A DNA stretch of 8,006 bases from CAZONU01 sp965370045 (GCA_965370045.1 CBDUSI010000159.1:1-8006); one strand, 5' to 3'. Positions 1 to 8,006 are shown, numbered from the stretch's first letter. Notes: a model not told the origin generated them from the sequence alone. A program made the numbers and translations.

Positions 1-447
1 GCCCATGCCTCCCATCCCCATCCCGCCGCCCATTGGCGGGACCACCGCCTGCGCGCCCGTGCCTGCCTCGGGCGTGCCCCCGGCCCCCAGCCCGAAATGG
101 CTGGCGACGTTCGGCTCCTCGGCGGCCGAGAAGGCCCCGGCCTTGAAAGCTTCGACCGCCTGCCGGGCCGTGCCGCTCACGCCCACGATTACCTGGATGC
201 CGGCCGCCCCGAAGGTCCGAAACGCGTTCGGGCCGCAGTTGCCGGTCAGGACGACCTCCACGCCCTTCTCGGACATCATCTGCGCGGACTGAATCCCCGC
301 CCCACCCCCCATTGCGACGTTGGGGTTCTCCACTGCCTCGGAAGCCATGGTGTCCGAGTCCACTATCAGAAAGCAGGCGCAACGGCCGAAGCGGGCGTCA
401 ACCTGGTCGTCCAGGGTCGATCCCGTAGCTGTGACGGCGATCTTCAT
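1..447 (-). CDS. NifX/NifB-C-like iron-molybdenum cluster-binding protein (partial, C-terminus off the left edge)
   Basis: Small protein of the dinitrogenase iron-molybdenum cofactor biosynthesis family (NifX, NifY, the NifB C-terminal domain, MTH1175-like and orange-protein members), which bind Fe-Mo or Mo-Cu clusters in the cytoplasm. The 149 visible codons begin MKIAVTATG, followed by the family signatures QVDARFGRC (residues 15-23), GGGAGIQSAQMM (about 47-58) and VLTGNCGPNAF (about 67-77). The conserved domain ends near residue 115; it is followed by a Gly/Met-rich tail containing GGGMGMGGMG that is still open at position 1. Families of this type are usually about 110-125 residues, so this tail is an extension. 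The ATG at 447 has GAGGGAG about 9 nt upstream. The gene is 113 bp downstream of a DUF5320-type gene and is probably in the same sigma-54-driven operon. No nitrogenase gene is visible, so a role in nitrogen fixation should not be assumed. Confidence 0.9.
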   Translation of the reverse strand, partial: MKIAVTATGSTLDDQVDARFGRCACFLIVDSDTMASEAVENPNVAMGGGAGIQSAQMMSEKGVEVVLTGNCGPNAFRTFGAAGIQVIVGVSGTARQAVEAFKAGAFSAAEEPNVASHFGLGAGGTPEAGTGAQAVVPPMGGGMGMGGMG

Positions 448-489
448 CGTGCGGCTCCCTCAAGGAACGAAGCGTGAGCCAAGCCCGCG

Positions 490-510
490 CCGCTGGCGCG
501 ACTCCAGCGG
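490..510 (-). repeat. Intercistronic hairpin between the DUF5320 and NifX-like genes
   Basis: A perfect 7-bp inverted repeat (CCGCTGG / CCAGCGG) with a 7-nt loop lies in the 113-bp spacer, 43 bp before the NifX-like start codon. It is not followed by a T-run on either strand, so it does not look like an intrinsic terminator. It could stabilise or help process the mRNA, or tune expression of the last gene. That function is inference. Confidence 0.45.
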
Positions 511-560
511 GCGATGGCCGTTCCGAATCAGGGCGAACTCGTCTGGCCAGCGCGAGCCAC

Positions 561-1016
561 CTACTTCTTCTCGCCCTCGGCCTCCAACTCCCCGATGCGC
601 TTCCTGATCCCGCCGAGCGCGTCATCGAGGTACTCGGCCTGGCTCTGGAGCGCCTGGAGTTCCTGCTCCCTGGTCGGCGCGCCGTAGGGCGCCGCGTAGG
701 GAGCGACTCCGCCGGCGAACGGCGCCGCGTAAGGGACAGCTCCGTACGAAGGGACCGCTCCGCCCCAGGCGGGATAGCCGTACCCGGCCCGCTGCCAGCC
801 CGTGAGCCCGGTCGCGTAGAACTGGTTGCGCCGGCCCCAGCCGCCGCCCCCGCCGCCCCCGCGCCCCCCGCCTCCGAATCCGCGGCCCCCGCCTCCGAAT
901 CCGCGCCCGGGGATGGGGTTCGTGAACCCCGGCATTGGATATCCCGCGCAGTAGCCCGCGGCCCGTCCCGTCATGGGCCCCATCCCGGCCGGACCCGTTC
1001 CGTCTCCACGTGGCAT
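561..1016 (-). CDS. DUF5320-type small Gly/Tyr/Pro-rich protein with C-terminal coiled coil
   Basis: A 151-residue protein of unknown function that matches the DUF5320 pattern by eye: an N-terminal MPRGDGTGP followed by GMGPMTGRAAGYCAGYPMPG, a Gly/Arg-rich stretch with two RGFGGGG repeats and a run of seven glycines (about residues 40-61), an Ala/Pro/Tyr-rich segment (about 77-115), and a charged helix beginning REQELQALQSQAEYL that should form a coiled coil (about 116-148). Such genes are commonly found beside NifX-like genes in anaerobes; their molecular role is not known to me. An in-frame ATG two codons upstream (1022) directly abuts the Shine-Dalgarno sequence, whereas the ATG at 1016 lies 6 nt from GGAAGGAGG and gives the family N-terminus, so I chose 1016. 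It is the intact one of two tandem paralogs and is followed after 113 bp by the NifX-like gene. Confidence 0.85.
   Translation of the reverse strand: MPRGDGTGPAGMGPMTGRAAGYCAGYPMPGFTNPIPGRGFGGGGRGFGGGGRGGGGGGGWGRRNQFYATGLTGWQRAGYGYPAWGGAVPSYGAVPYAAPFAGGVAPYAAPYGAPTREQELQALQSQAEYLDDALGGIRKRIGELEAEGEKK
865..905. repeat. Two-copy 21-bp tandem repeat inside the DUF5320 gene
   Basis: Identical 20-base units at 865-884 and 886-905 (each CCCCCGCCTCCGAATCCGCG on the plus strand) have a 21-bp period and encode the seven-residue repeat RGFGGGG. They lie next to a GGC/GGG-rich poly-glycine tract. Copy number could vary by slippage without shifting the frame. Confidence 0.85.
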
Positions 1017-1022
1017 CTTCAT

Positions 1023-1031
1023 CCTCCTTCC
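1023..1031 (-). promoter_or_regulatory. Strong ribosome binding site deciding the DUF5320 start
   Basis: GGAAGGAGG ends immediately before an ATG at 1022 (0-nt spacing, not usable) and 6 nt before the ATG at 1016. The same 9-mer with the same 6-nt spacing precedes the upstream paralog. This supports 1016 as the start. Confidence 0.75.
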
Positions 1032-1036
1032 AGCAG

Positions 1037-1048
1037 GCAGGCGCCTGC
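1037..1048. repeat. 12-bp perfect palindrome in the spacer between the two DUF5320 paralogs
   Basis: GCAGGCGCCTGC is a perfect palindrome in the 39-bp gap, a few bases upstream of the Shine-Dalgarno sequence of the intact DUF5320 gene. With its flank it can also form a 6-bp AGCAGG/CCTGCT stem (1032-1049). It could influence translation of the second cistron; there is no direct evidence. Confidence 0.4.
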
Positions 1049-1055
1049 TATGGCA

Positions 1056-1452
1056 TCAATCCGCCTTCTGATCTTTTTCCTCTAACTCGACGATTTCCTC
1101 CCAGAGGTCGTTCAAGACCCGGTCAAGATGTCTGGCCAGTCCTTTAAGAGCTTCCAGGCGGTACCTGTACGCAGCCTTTGCGGCGAAGGGAGCTCCGAAG
1201 GGCGGGTAAAACCGCGCCGCGAGTGGACTCATCAGCATCGGCTGAGGAACCACCGGCCATCCGCAAAGCGGCAGACCAAGCAGCGGCGCTGTTGCACCGT
1301 AGAGCGGTAACCCACCGAAGCTGGCCGGTCTTTCTTCGACGGTCTTCTCAGAAGCAGCCGTACCTACCATCAATCGTGCCTCGCTAACCCAAGCTCGCTC
1401 TCTACCAAGCCGGACCGAAGCCCATCGGCCCCGTCCCGTCTCCACTTGGCAT
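1056..1452 (-). pseudogene. Frameshifted DUF5320-type paralog, first gene of the sigma-54 unit
   Basis: A strong ribosome binding site (GGAAGGAGG, 6-nt spacing) precedes an ATG at 1452 that opens the family signature MPSGDGTGPMGFGPAW and then meets TAG at 1404-1402. The rest of the protein continues in the +1 frame without a stop to 1056: a Gly/Pro/Tyr-rich body (about 1370-1170), then a charged C-terminal helix, YRLEALKGLARHLDRVLNDL and WEEIVELEE. That helix matches the coiled-coil tail of the downstream paralog in type and position. The reconstructed product is about 131 residues, close to its 151-residue neighbour. A single indel near 1400-1411 explains the pattern. I see no recognised +1 slippery site, so I call it a pseudogene or a sequencing error. 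Alternatively, an ATG at 1370 with a weak GAGG could restart translation to give a 104-residue headless protein. Confidence 0.65.
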
Positions 1453-1458
1453 GGTGAA

Positions 1459-1467
1459 CCTCCTTCC
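1459..1467 (-). promoter_or_regulatory. Ribosome binding site of the frameshifted DUF5320 paralog
   Basis: GGAAGGAGG lies 6 nt upstream of the ATG at 1452. It shows that translation is meant to start in the MPSGDGTGP frame and not in the longer downstream frame, which extends upstream of this site with no initiation signal. Confidence 0.75.
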
Positions 1468-1496
1468 GACGGCACTTCATGTCTCAGTGGATCTGT

Positions 1497-1513
1497 AGCA
1501 ACTGACGTGCCAG
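1497..1513 (-). promoter_or_regulatory. Sigma-54 (RpoN) -24/-12 promoter
   Basis: The minus strand reads CTGGCACGTCAGTTGCT: TGGCAC, 5 nt, TTGCT. This matches the sigma-54 consensus YTGGCACGrNNNTTGCW at all but one degenerate position, with the GG and GC dinucleotides in the required 12-bp register. The predicted transcription start is near 1486, giving a leader of about 35 nt before the ATG at 1452. It would drive the DUF5320 paralogs and the NifX-like gene and would need an AAA+ enhancer-binding protein, which is not encoded in this window. Confidence 0.85.
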
Positions 1514-1524
1514 AACTGTGCCAA
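1508..1524 (-). promoter_or_regulatory. Second, overlapping sigma-54-like -24/-12 register
   Basis: Eleven base pairs upstream of the main promoter, the minus strand reads TTGGCAC-AGTTC-TGGCA. The -24 box is perfect and the -12 box keeps its GC, with a G for the second T. The -24 GG of the downstream promoter is the GC-containing -12 box of this one. It could be an alternative start or a holoenzyme holding site. Confidence 0.45.
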
Positions 1525-1596
1525 GACATATGCGTTCTACAACAGCTTGTTATAAAATGGGTTGCGCGAAAGGGAACTCCTCGCCAAGGCGGCGCG

Positions 1597-1614
1597 GGTC
1601 GCAGATATGCGACC
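1597..1614. promoter_or_regulatory. Perfect dyad GGTCGCA-N4-TGCGACC, candidate enhancer-binding-protein site
   Basis: Seven-bp inverted arms separated by GATA are centred at about 1605, roughly 118 bp upstream of the predicted sigma-54 start. That is the usual location and symmetry of upstream activator sites for NtrC/NifA-class activators. There is no T-run, so a terminator is unlikely. The assignment is by position and symmetry only. Confidence 0.5.
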
Positions 1615-1632
1615 GTCTACCCAGATGGGGCG

Positions 1633-1643
1633 TGCATAATGCA
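1633..1643. promoter_or_regulatory. Second small dyad TGCAT-A-ATGCA upstream of the sigma-54 promoter
   Basis: A perfect 5-bp inverted repeat centred at 1638, about 33 bp (three helical turns) beyond the larger dyad. Both share a GCA-N3/4-TGC core, which would fit two half-strength activator sites on the same DNA face. Short dyads arise by chance, so confidence is low. Confidence 0.25.
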
Positions 1644-1842
1644 ACGCCGGTTCTTATACTCGCTCCTTCGCATCGAGGGTGGAATGAATCCCCAGCGGCC
1701 TCCGGTGCCTCGCCGTAGCCGTCTCGCTCTAGCCGACATAGTTGCGTCTCTATGGGTTAACGGGCGTCATGCGCTGTTGCGGTCTGTCAGCCAGGCCGTT
1801 GAGACCTCCCCGCGGACTAGCGCCTGGCGGAGTCCTGACCGA

Positions 1843-5046
<3,204 letters not shown>

Positions 5047-5106
5047 GCTGCCTCCCGGCGCAGAAGTGCCCACCGATTTCCATCGAGACTGGCTTCCCGG
5101 CTACGG

Positions 5107-6075
5107 CTACACCGCCTCTATGCAGCTGGGCGGCTTGGTCGCTATGTTGTAAGTAACGCTGACTATCTCGGGCATCTCGTTGGTTATCCTGTCCGCGATT
5201 GCCCGCAGCTTGGCGAAGGGCAGGTCTGTCGGCGTGGCGGTCACCGCGTCGGTGCTCTCCCAGCAGCGCACCTCGATCTGTCCGCCGAAATCGCGCTTGG
5301 CGTCGCGCAAACCGGTAACCATGTCGTCGTGGAGTATTGCCATGTACTGGAACGCGCCGCTGTCGCAGAGTTCCTCTTCGACGATCTGGGTGGCCTTGCG
5401 CACCAGCGCGATCTTCTCGGGGGTGACCTCGTTGATGACCCGCGCGCACAGCGCCGGACCGGGGAAGGGCGGCCTTTCTGAGACCTCCTTGGGGAGCCCC
5501 AGGGCCCGGGCCACCTCGCGGACGGCGGGCTTGCGCAGCTCGACGAGCGGCTCGATCACCTTGTAGCCGAAGGCCTCCTGAGGGTCGATGCCGATCTGCG
5601 CGAAGACGTTGTGCTGGCGCTTGATGCCCGCCGCGGTCTCCTCGATGTCCGTGTAGATCGTTCCCTGCAGCAAGCTCTTCGCGCCGCTCTCCTTGACCAG
5701 CGCCCCGAAGACGTCCTTGTAGAACACCTGGGTTATGCCCTTCTCGCGCTTCTCCTCGGGGTCGGTCACGCCCTTGAGCGCCGCGAAGAAGCGGTCCTTG
5801 GCGTCCACGACCTCGACGGGGACGCCCAGCTCCTTGAAGATGCTCACGATCCGCTGGGACTCGCCCTCGCGCATCAGGCCGTTCTCCACGAAGTAGGTCT
5901 TCAGCTTGTCGCCCAGGGCCTTGTGGCCCAGCATGGTCACCACCGAGGAGTCCACGCCGCCGGACAGGGCGTTGATGGCAACATCGTCCCCGACCGCTTC
6001 CTTGATGGCCTTGACCTGCGCCTCGATAAACTTGCCCGTATCCAGAGCTTCCAGCGTGATTTCCTTCGTGCCCAT
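5107..6075 (-). CDS. Stand-alone GMP-synthase-type ATP-pyrophosphatase subunit (divergent)
   Basis: Resembles the C-terminal two-thirds of GuaA, which adenylates XMP and aminates it to GMP, and archaeal GMP synthase subunit B; it has no glutaminase domain. The 322 residues show the N-type ATP-pyrophosphatase P-loop SGGVDSS (38-44), LLQGTIYTDI (135-144), RPPFPGPALCARV (201-213), then the GMPS dimerisation/XMP region with TATPTDLP (279-286) and KPPSCIE (314-320). Several normally strict segments differ: KSHHNVGGLP is replaced by IKRQHNVFAQIG, and the IEWE end is IEAV. It may be a distinct GMPS clade, or a PP-loop enzyme with a different substrate. The ATG at 6075 has AAGGAGG 5 nt upstream. It sits between a DUF1846 gene and carB with gaps of 44 and 60 bp. 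No guaAa glutaminase gene is seen. Confidence 0.85.
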   Translation of the reverse strand: MGTKEITLEALDTGKFIEAQVKAIKEAVGDDVAINALSGGVDSSVVTMLGHKALGDKLKTYFVENGLMREGESQRIVSIFKELGVPVEVVDAKDRFFAALKGVTDPEEKREKGITQVFYKDVFGALVKESGAKSLLQGTIYTDIEETAAGIKRQHNVFAQIGIDPQEAFGYKVIEPLVELRKPAVREVARALGLPKEVSERPPFPGPALCARVINEVTPEKIALVRKATQIVEEELCDSGAFQYMAILHDDMVTGLRDAKRDFGGQIEVRCWESTDAVTATPTDLPFAKLRAIADRITNEMPEIVSVTYNIATKPPSCIEAV

Positions 6076-6119
6076 GTTCTCCTCCTTACGAAAACGGCTG
6101 TGGCTTCAGAATCTCGCCT

Positions 6120-7637
6120 TCAGCCCATGAACAGGTTCTTCGTCGAAAAGTTGGGATCGGTGGTCAGGTTCACCCCCAGGCGTCTGAGGCCGGCCTCGTC
6201 GCCCGGGGTGGGGATGTGGGTCAAGTGTACTTCGCAGCCGGAGAGGTCCTTGAGCCGCTCCATTGCCGTCTGCGCGCCGGGGTTGGCCGTCGCGCTGATG
6301 GCCAGGGCGATGAGGGTCTCCTCCAGGTCCAGGCTGACCGACTTGGCGCTGAGGATGTTCTTCTTCAGGCTGGCGATGGACTCCATTGTGGCCGGCGAGA
6401 GCAGGTGAATGTTATCGGGGATGCCGGCCAGCTGCTTGATGGCGTTGATCACCACCGCGCTGGCCGCGTGCATCAGTGGCGAGTTCTTGCCGGTGACTAT
6501 CTCTCCCTCGGGGAGCTCGATGGCCGCGCCGCAGAAGATGCCCTGGTTGCCCTTGCCGGCTTCCTGGGCGTCGTCGGCGGCCTGCCGGGCGGGAGTGACC
6601 ACCCGCCGGTCCTCGGTCTTGACCCCCACCTCGGTCATGAGCAGCTCGGCCCTCTCTTCCGAACCCTTGTCGGCCAGGCCCATGGCGTACTCGCATTTGC
6701 ACCGGAAGCAGCGGCGGATTATCTCCTGCCGGGCGGCCTCCCTGACCGCGTCGTCGTCGACTATGCCGAAGCCGGCGCGGTTGACGCCCATGTCCGTGGG
6801 CGACTTGTAGACGCTCGCCGCCCCGGAGATCTTCTCAAGGATGCGCTCCACCAATGGGAACGCTTCCACGTCGCGGTTGTAGTTGATGGCGGCTTCCCCG
6901 TAGGTCTCCAGATGGAAGGAGTCGATCAGGTTGAAATCCCTGAGGTCCACGGTGGCCGCCTCGTAGGCCACGTTAACAGGATGCTTAAGCGGCAGGTTCC
7001 AGATAGGGAAGGTCTCGAACTTGGAGTAGCCGGCGTGCACACCGCGCGTGTGCTCATGGTAGAGCTGGGACAGGCAGGTGGCCAACTTGCCGCTGCCCGG
7101 CCCCGGGCCGGTGATCACCACCAGCGGCTTACTGGTTTCGATGTAGGGGTTGGCTCCGTAGCCCTCATCGCTGACGATCAGGTCCACGTCGGTGGGGTAG
7201 CCCCTGGTCTTGGAATGCGTGTAGACCCGAACGCCCCTGCGCTCCAGCTTGTTCTTGAAGAGCGCCGCCGAGGGTTGACCCTCGAAGCGAGTGACCACCA
7301 CCGCGGTGACGCCGATGCCCCAATCACGGAGGTCGTCGATAAGCTTCATGGCGTCGACGTCGTAGGTTATGCCGAAATCGGCGCGGATCTTCTTGCGCTC
7401 GATGTCCCCGGCGTAGATGCAGAGGATTATGTCCGCCTTGTCCTTGAGCTGCTGGAGCAGGCGTATCTTCACGTTGGGGTCGAACCCGGGAAGCACGCGC
7501 GAGGCGTGCATGTCCCAGATCAGCTTTCCGCCGAACTCGAGATACAGCTTGTTGTCGAAACGCTCTACCCGCTCGAGGATTGCCGCAGTCTGTTCGTTGA
7601 GGTATTTCTCGTTGTCGAAACCGACTTGTTTGGTCAT
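6120..7637 (-). CDS. DUF1846 (UPF0371) family protein
   Basis: A 505-residue cytoplasmic protein of a widespread bacterial family, about 500 residues long, with no firmly assigned reaction known to me. Family signatures run the whole length: GFDNEKYLNEQ near the N-terminus, FDNKLYLEFGGKL (27-39), HASRVLPGF (44-52), LIVSDEGYGANPYIETSKPL, VVITGPGPGSGKLATCLSQL (173-192), the FETFPIWNLPLKHPVN block (207-222), NYNRDVE, KSPTDMGVNRAG, and AIELPEGEIVTGKNSPL. The GPGPGSGK loop is glycine-rich but does not fit the strict Walker A spacing. No membrane segments or signal peptide are visible. A cysteine cluster, CFRCKC, lies at 310-315. The frame could start at a TTG (7664), but the ATG at 7637, with AAGGG 8 nt upstream, gives the normal MTKQVGFDN start. 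It is the first gene of the unit, 44 bp before the GMP-synthase-like gene. Confidence 0.93.
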   Translation of the reverse strand: MTKQVGFDNEKYLNEQTAAILERVERFDNKLYLEFGGKLIWDMHASRVLPGFDPNVKIRLLQQLKDKADIILCIYAGDIERKKIRADFGITYDVDAMKLIDDLRDWGIGVTAVVVTRFEGQPSAALFKNKLERRGVRVYTHSKTRGYPTDVDLIVSDEGYGANPYIETSKPLVVITGPGPGSGKLATCLSQLYHEHTRGVHAGYSKFETFPIWNLPLKHPVNVAYEAATVDLRDFNLIDSFHLETYGEAAINYNRDVEAFPLVERILEKISGAASVYKSPTDMGVNRAGFGIVDDDAVREAARQEIIRRCFRCKCEYAMGLADKGSEERAELLMTEVGVKTEDRRVVTPARQAADDAQEAGKGNQGIFCGAAIELPEGEIVTGKNSPLMHAASAVVINAIKQLAGIPDNIHLLSPATMESIASLKKNILSAKSVSLDLEETLIALAISATANPGAQTAMERLKDLSGCEVHLTHIPTPGDEAGLRRLGVNLTTDPNFSTKNLFMG

Positions 7638-7654
7638 CACCAGTGCCCTTGGCT

Positions 7655-7671
7655 CGCGCGTCAAACGCGCG
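7655..7671. repeat. GC-rich hairpin in the leader of the DUF1846 gene
   Basis: CGCGCGT-CAA-ACGCGCG is a perfect 7-bp stem with a 3-nt loop, ending 17 bp before the chosen ATG (7637) and a few bases upstream of its AAGGG ribosome binding site. No U-run follows on the minus strand. It could modulate translation or mRNA stability of the unit. Confidence 0.4.
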
Positions 7672-7677
7672 TCGAGT

Positions 7678-7954
7678 TCCTTAGGTAAGGCGCCATCCTA
7701 TCAGTGGGGCAACTGTCTGCAAGCTGCGAAAACGACGTTCCGTATCCGGGCGGGGATTCGACATACGTGCCCGTCGTGTGCCCCGCGGCGGAACTCCCGT
7801 ACTGTCCCGATATTCAAACGACCTCTAACTCCGCAGACCTGGTGCTCGACGAGATCGGCGACATGAATTGCATATAGGGATACCACCCCTGCGAAATCGC
7901 CCAGAGGACATACCGCTCCTCTGCCAGCGGTTCCTCTCCGAGTGCCGAGTGAAG
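7678..7954. other. Gene-free region between the DUF1846 leader and the insertion-sequence end
   Basis: About 280 bp with no supported gene. It should contain the promoter of the DUF1846-GMPS-carB unit. Short open frames on both strands (plus 7704-7877, minus 7701-7886) have GTG starts, no usable ribosome binding site and no family resemblance I recognise; they may be chance or remnants of something disrupted. Confidence 0.5.
7695..7722 (-). promoter_or_regulatory. Possible sigma-70-type promoter of the DUF1846-carB unit
   Basis: On the minus strand TTGCAG (-35-like, 7722-7717), 16 bp, then TAGGAT (-10-like, 7700-7695, preceded by TGA). Both boxes are weak matches. The position, about 55 bp before the start codon, is reasonable, but in a GC-rich genome such matches are only suggestive. 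Confidence 0.25.
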
Positions 7955-8006
7955 CTAGGCCCTGTCTGACAATCGCCTGAAGTATAGGCGGATCATGGCC
8001 AGCTTG
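7955..8006 (-). CDS. C-terminal 16 codons of an IS5-like transposase (partial, N-terminus off the right edge)
   Basis: The minus-strand frame entering from the right edge reads KLAMIRLYFRRLSDRA and stops at TAG (7957-7955). A closing helix of the type LAMIRLxLRRL just before the stop is typical of IS5-superfamily DDE transposases, whose last codons run into the terminal inverted repeat. The DNA of those last codons forms a plausible element tip. Only 16 residues are visible, none of them catalytic, so the call rests on this tail and its position at an apparent insertion-sequence end. It could be disproved by the sequence to the right. Confidence 0.5.
   Translation of the reverse strand, partial: KLAMIRLYFRRLSDRA
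7958..8006 (-). mobile_element. One end of an IS5-family-like insertion sequence (partial)
   Basis: The sequence GGCCCTGTCTGACAAT starting at 7958 looks like an insertion-sequence terminal inverted repeat, and the putative transposase stop codon abuts it. The flanking CTA/CTAG at 7955-7958 fits the YTAR or TNA target duplications of IS5 groups. The other end and the partner repeat are outside the window. Confidence 0.5.

Larger units (their letters stand above)
1514..1842. other. Gene-free spacer between carB and the sigma-54 promoter
   Basis: About 330 bp, or 390 bp counted from the first DUF5320 start codon, with no credible gene on either strand. It holds the upstream sigma-54 register, two short dyads (1597-1614, 1633-1643) and an AT-rich patch near 1545-1560. 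I find no tRNA and no GC hairpin plus T-run to serve as a terminator for carB. Short open frames here lack ribosome binding sites and convincing protein composition. Confidence 0.6.

Noticed and set aside
474..1085. 203-codon plus-strand open frame rich in Ala/Pro/Arg
   Set aside because: Complement of the Gly-rich DUF5320 gene. The minus-strand frame has the family signature and a strong ribosome binding site.
1402..1420. Programmed +1 frameshift in the DUF5320 paralog
   Set aside because: The bases before the TAG (GCT TGG TAG) are not a known +1 slippery site such as the CUU-stop of release factor 2, and no internal Shine-Dalgarno-like stimulator is at the right distance. A plain indel is simpler.
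1760..1842. Intrinsic terminator after carB
   Set aside because: Only 5-bp GC inverted repeats (such as GGTCT/AGACC) are present and none is followed by a T-run.
7083..7110. Walker A P-loop in the DUF1846 protein (GPGPGSGK)
   Set aside because: The glycine spacing does not fit GxxxxGK[ST], and the residue after GK is Leu. I describe it only as a glycine-rich loop conserved in the family.
6216..7688. 490-codon plus-strand open frame
   Set aside because: Antisense to the DUF1846 gene, which has family motifs along its full length. The plus-strand product is a composition artefact.
7704..7877. Small Cys-containing plus-strand frame (ends DEIGDMNCI)
   Set aside because: The composition is somewhat protein-like, but there is no start signal and no family I recognise. 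It could be a remnant, but I cannot support it as a gene.
7701..7886. Small minus-strand frame of 61 codons upstream of the DUF1846 gene
   Set aside because: It has a GTG start with no properly spaced ribosome binding site, random-looking composition, and overlap with the likely promoter.

Overview
This is an 8.0-kb stretch of GC-rich bacterial chromosome in which every gene I can support lies on the minus strand, so transcription runs from high to low coordinates. It holds two transcription units separated by about 390 bp without a gene. The NifX-type and DUF5320-type genes are typical of strict anaerobes, and a near-consensus sigma-54 promoter shows the host is a bacterium, not an archaeon. 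I cannot name the phylum from the sequence; the split GMP-synthetase-like subunit and the gene order suggest a deltaproteobacterium or an uncultured anaerobic lineage.

Unit 1 (about 7722 down to 1843) encodes a DUF1846 (UPF0371) protein of unknown role, a stand-alone GMP-synthase ATP-pyrophosphatase subunit with unusual nucleotide-binding segments, and CarB, the large subunit of carbamoyl-phosphate synthetase. The gaps of 44 and 60 bp suggest one operon. CarB and the GMP-synthase subunit normally receive ammonia from a glutaminase partner (CarA, GuaAa), and neither partner is in the window. Upstream, at the right edge, lie the last 16 codons and one end of an IS5-like insertion sequence.

Unit 2 (about 1513 down to the left edge) starts at a sigma-54 promoter with two overlapping -24/-12 registers exactly 11 bp apart and perfect dyads about 100-150 bp upstream where an enhancer-binding protein could sit. 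It encodes two DUF5320-type small proteins (Gly/Pro/Tyr-rich body, C-terminal coiled coil), the first broken by a frameshift after codon 16, and then a NifX/NifB-C-like iron-molybdenum-cluster-binding protein cut by the window edge. This resembles the sigma-54-controlled 'orange protein' (ORP) loci of sulfate reducers, where NifX-like proteins are encoded near MinD/Mrp ATPases. If so, Mrp-type ATPase genes may follow to the left.

The most interesting material is unit 2: the tandem sigma-54 promoter, its putative upstream activator sites and the decayed leading paralog. The divergent GMP-synthase-like protein in unit 1 comes next. The long plus-strand open frames are antisense shadows of the high-GC minus-strand genes.
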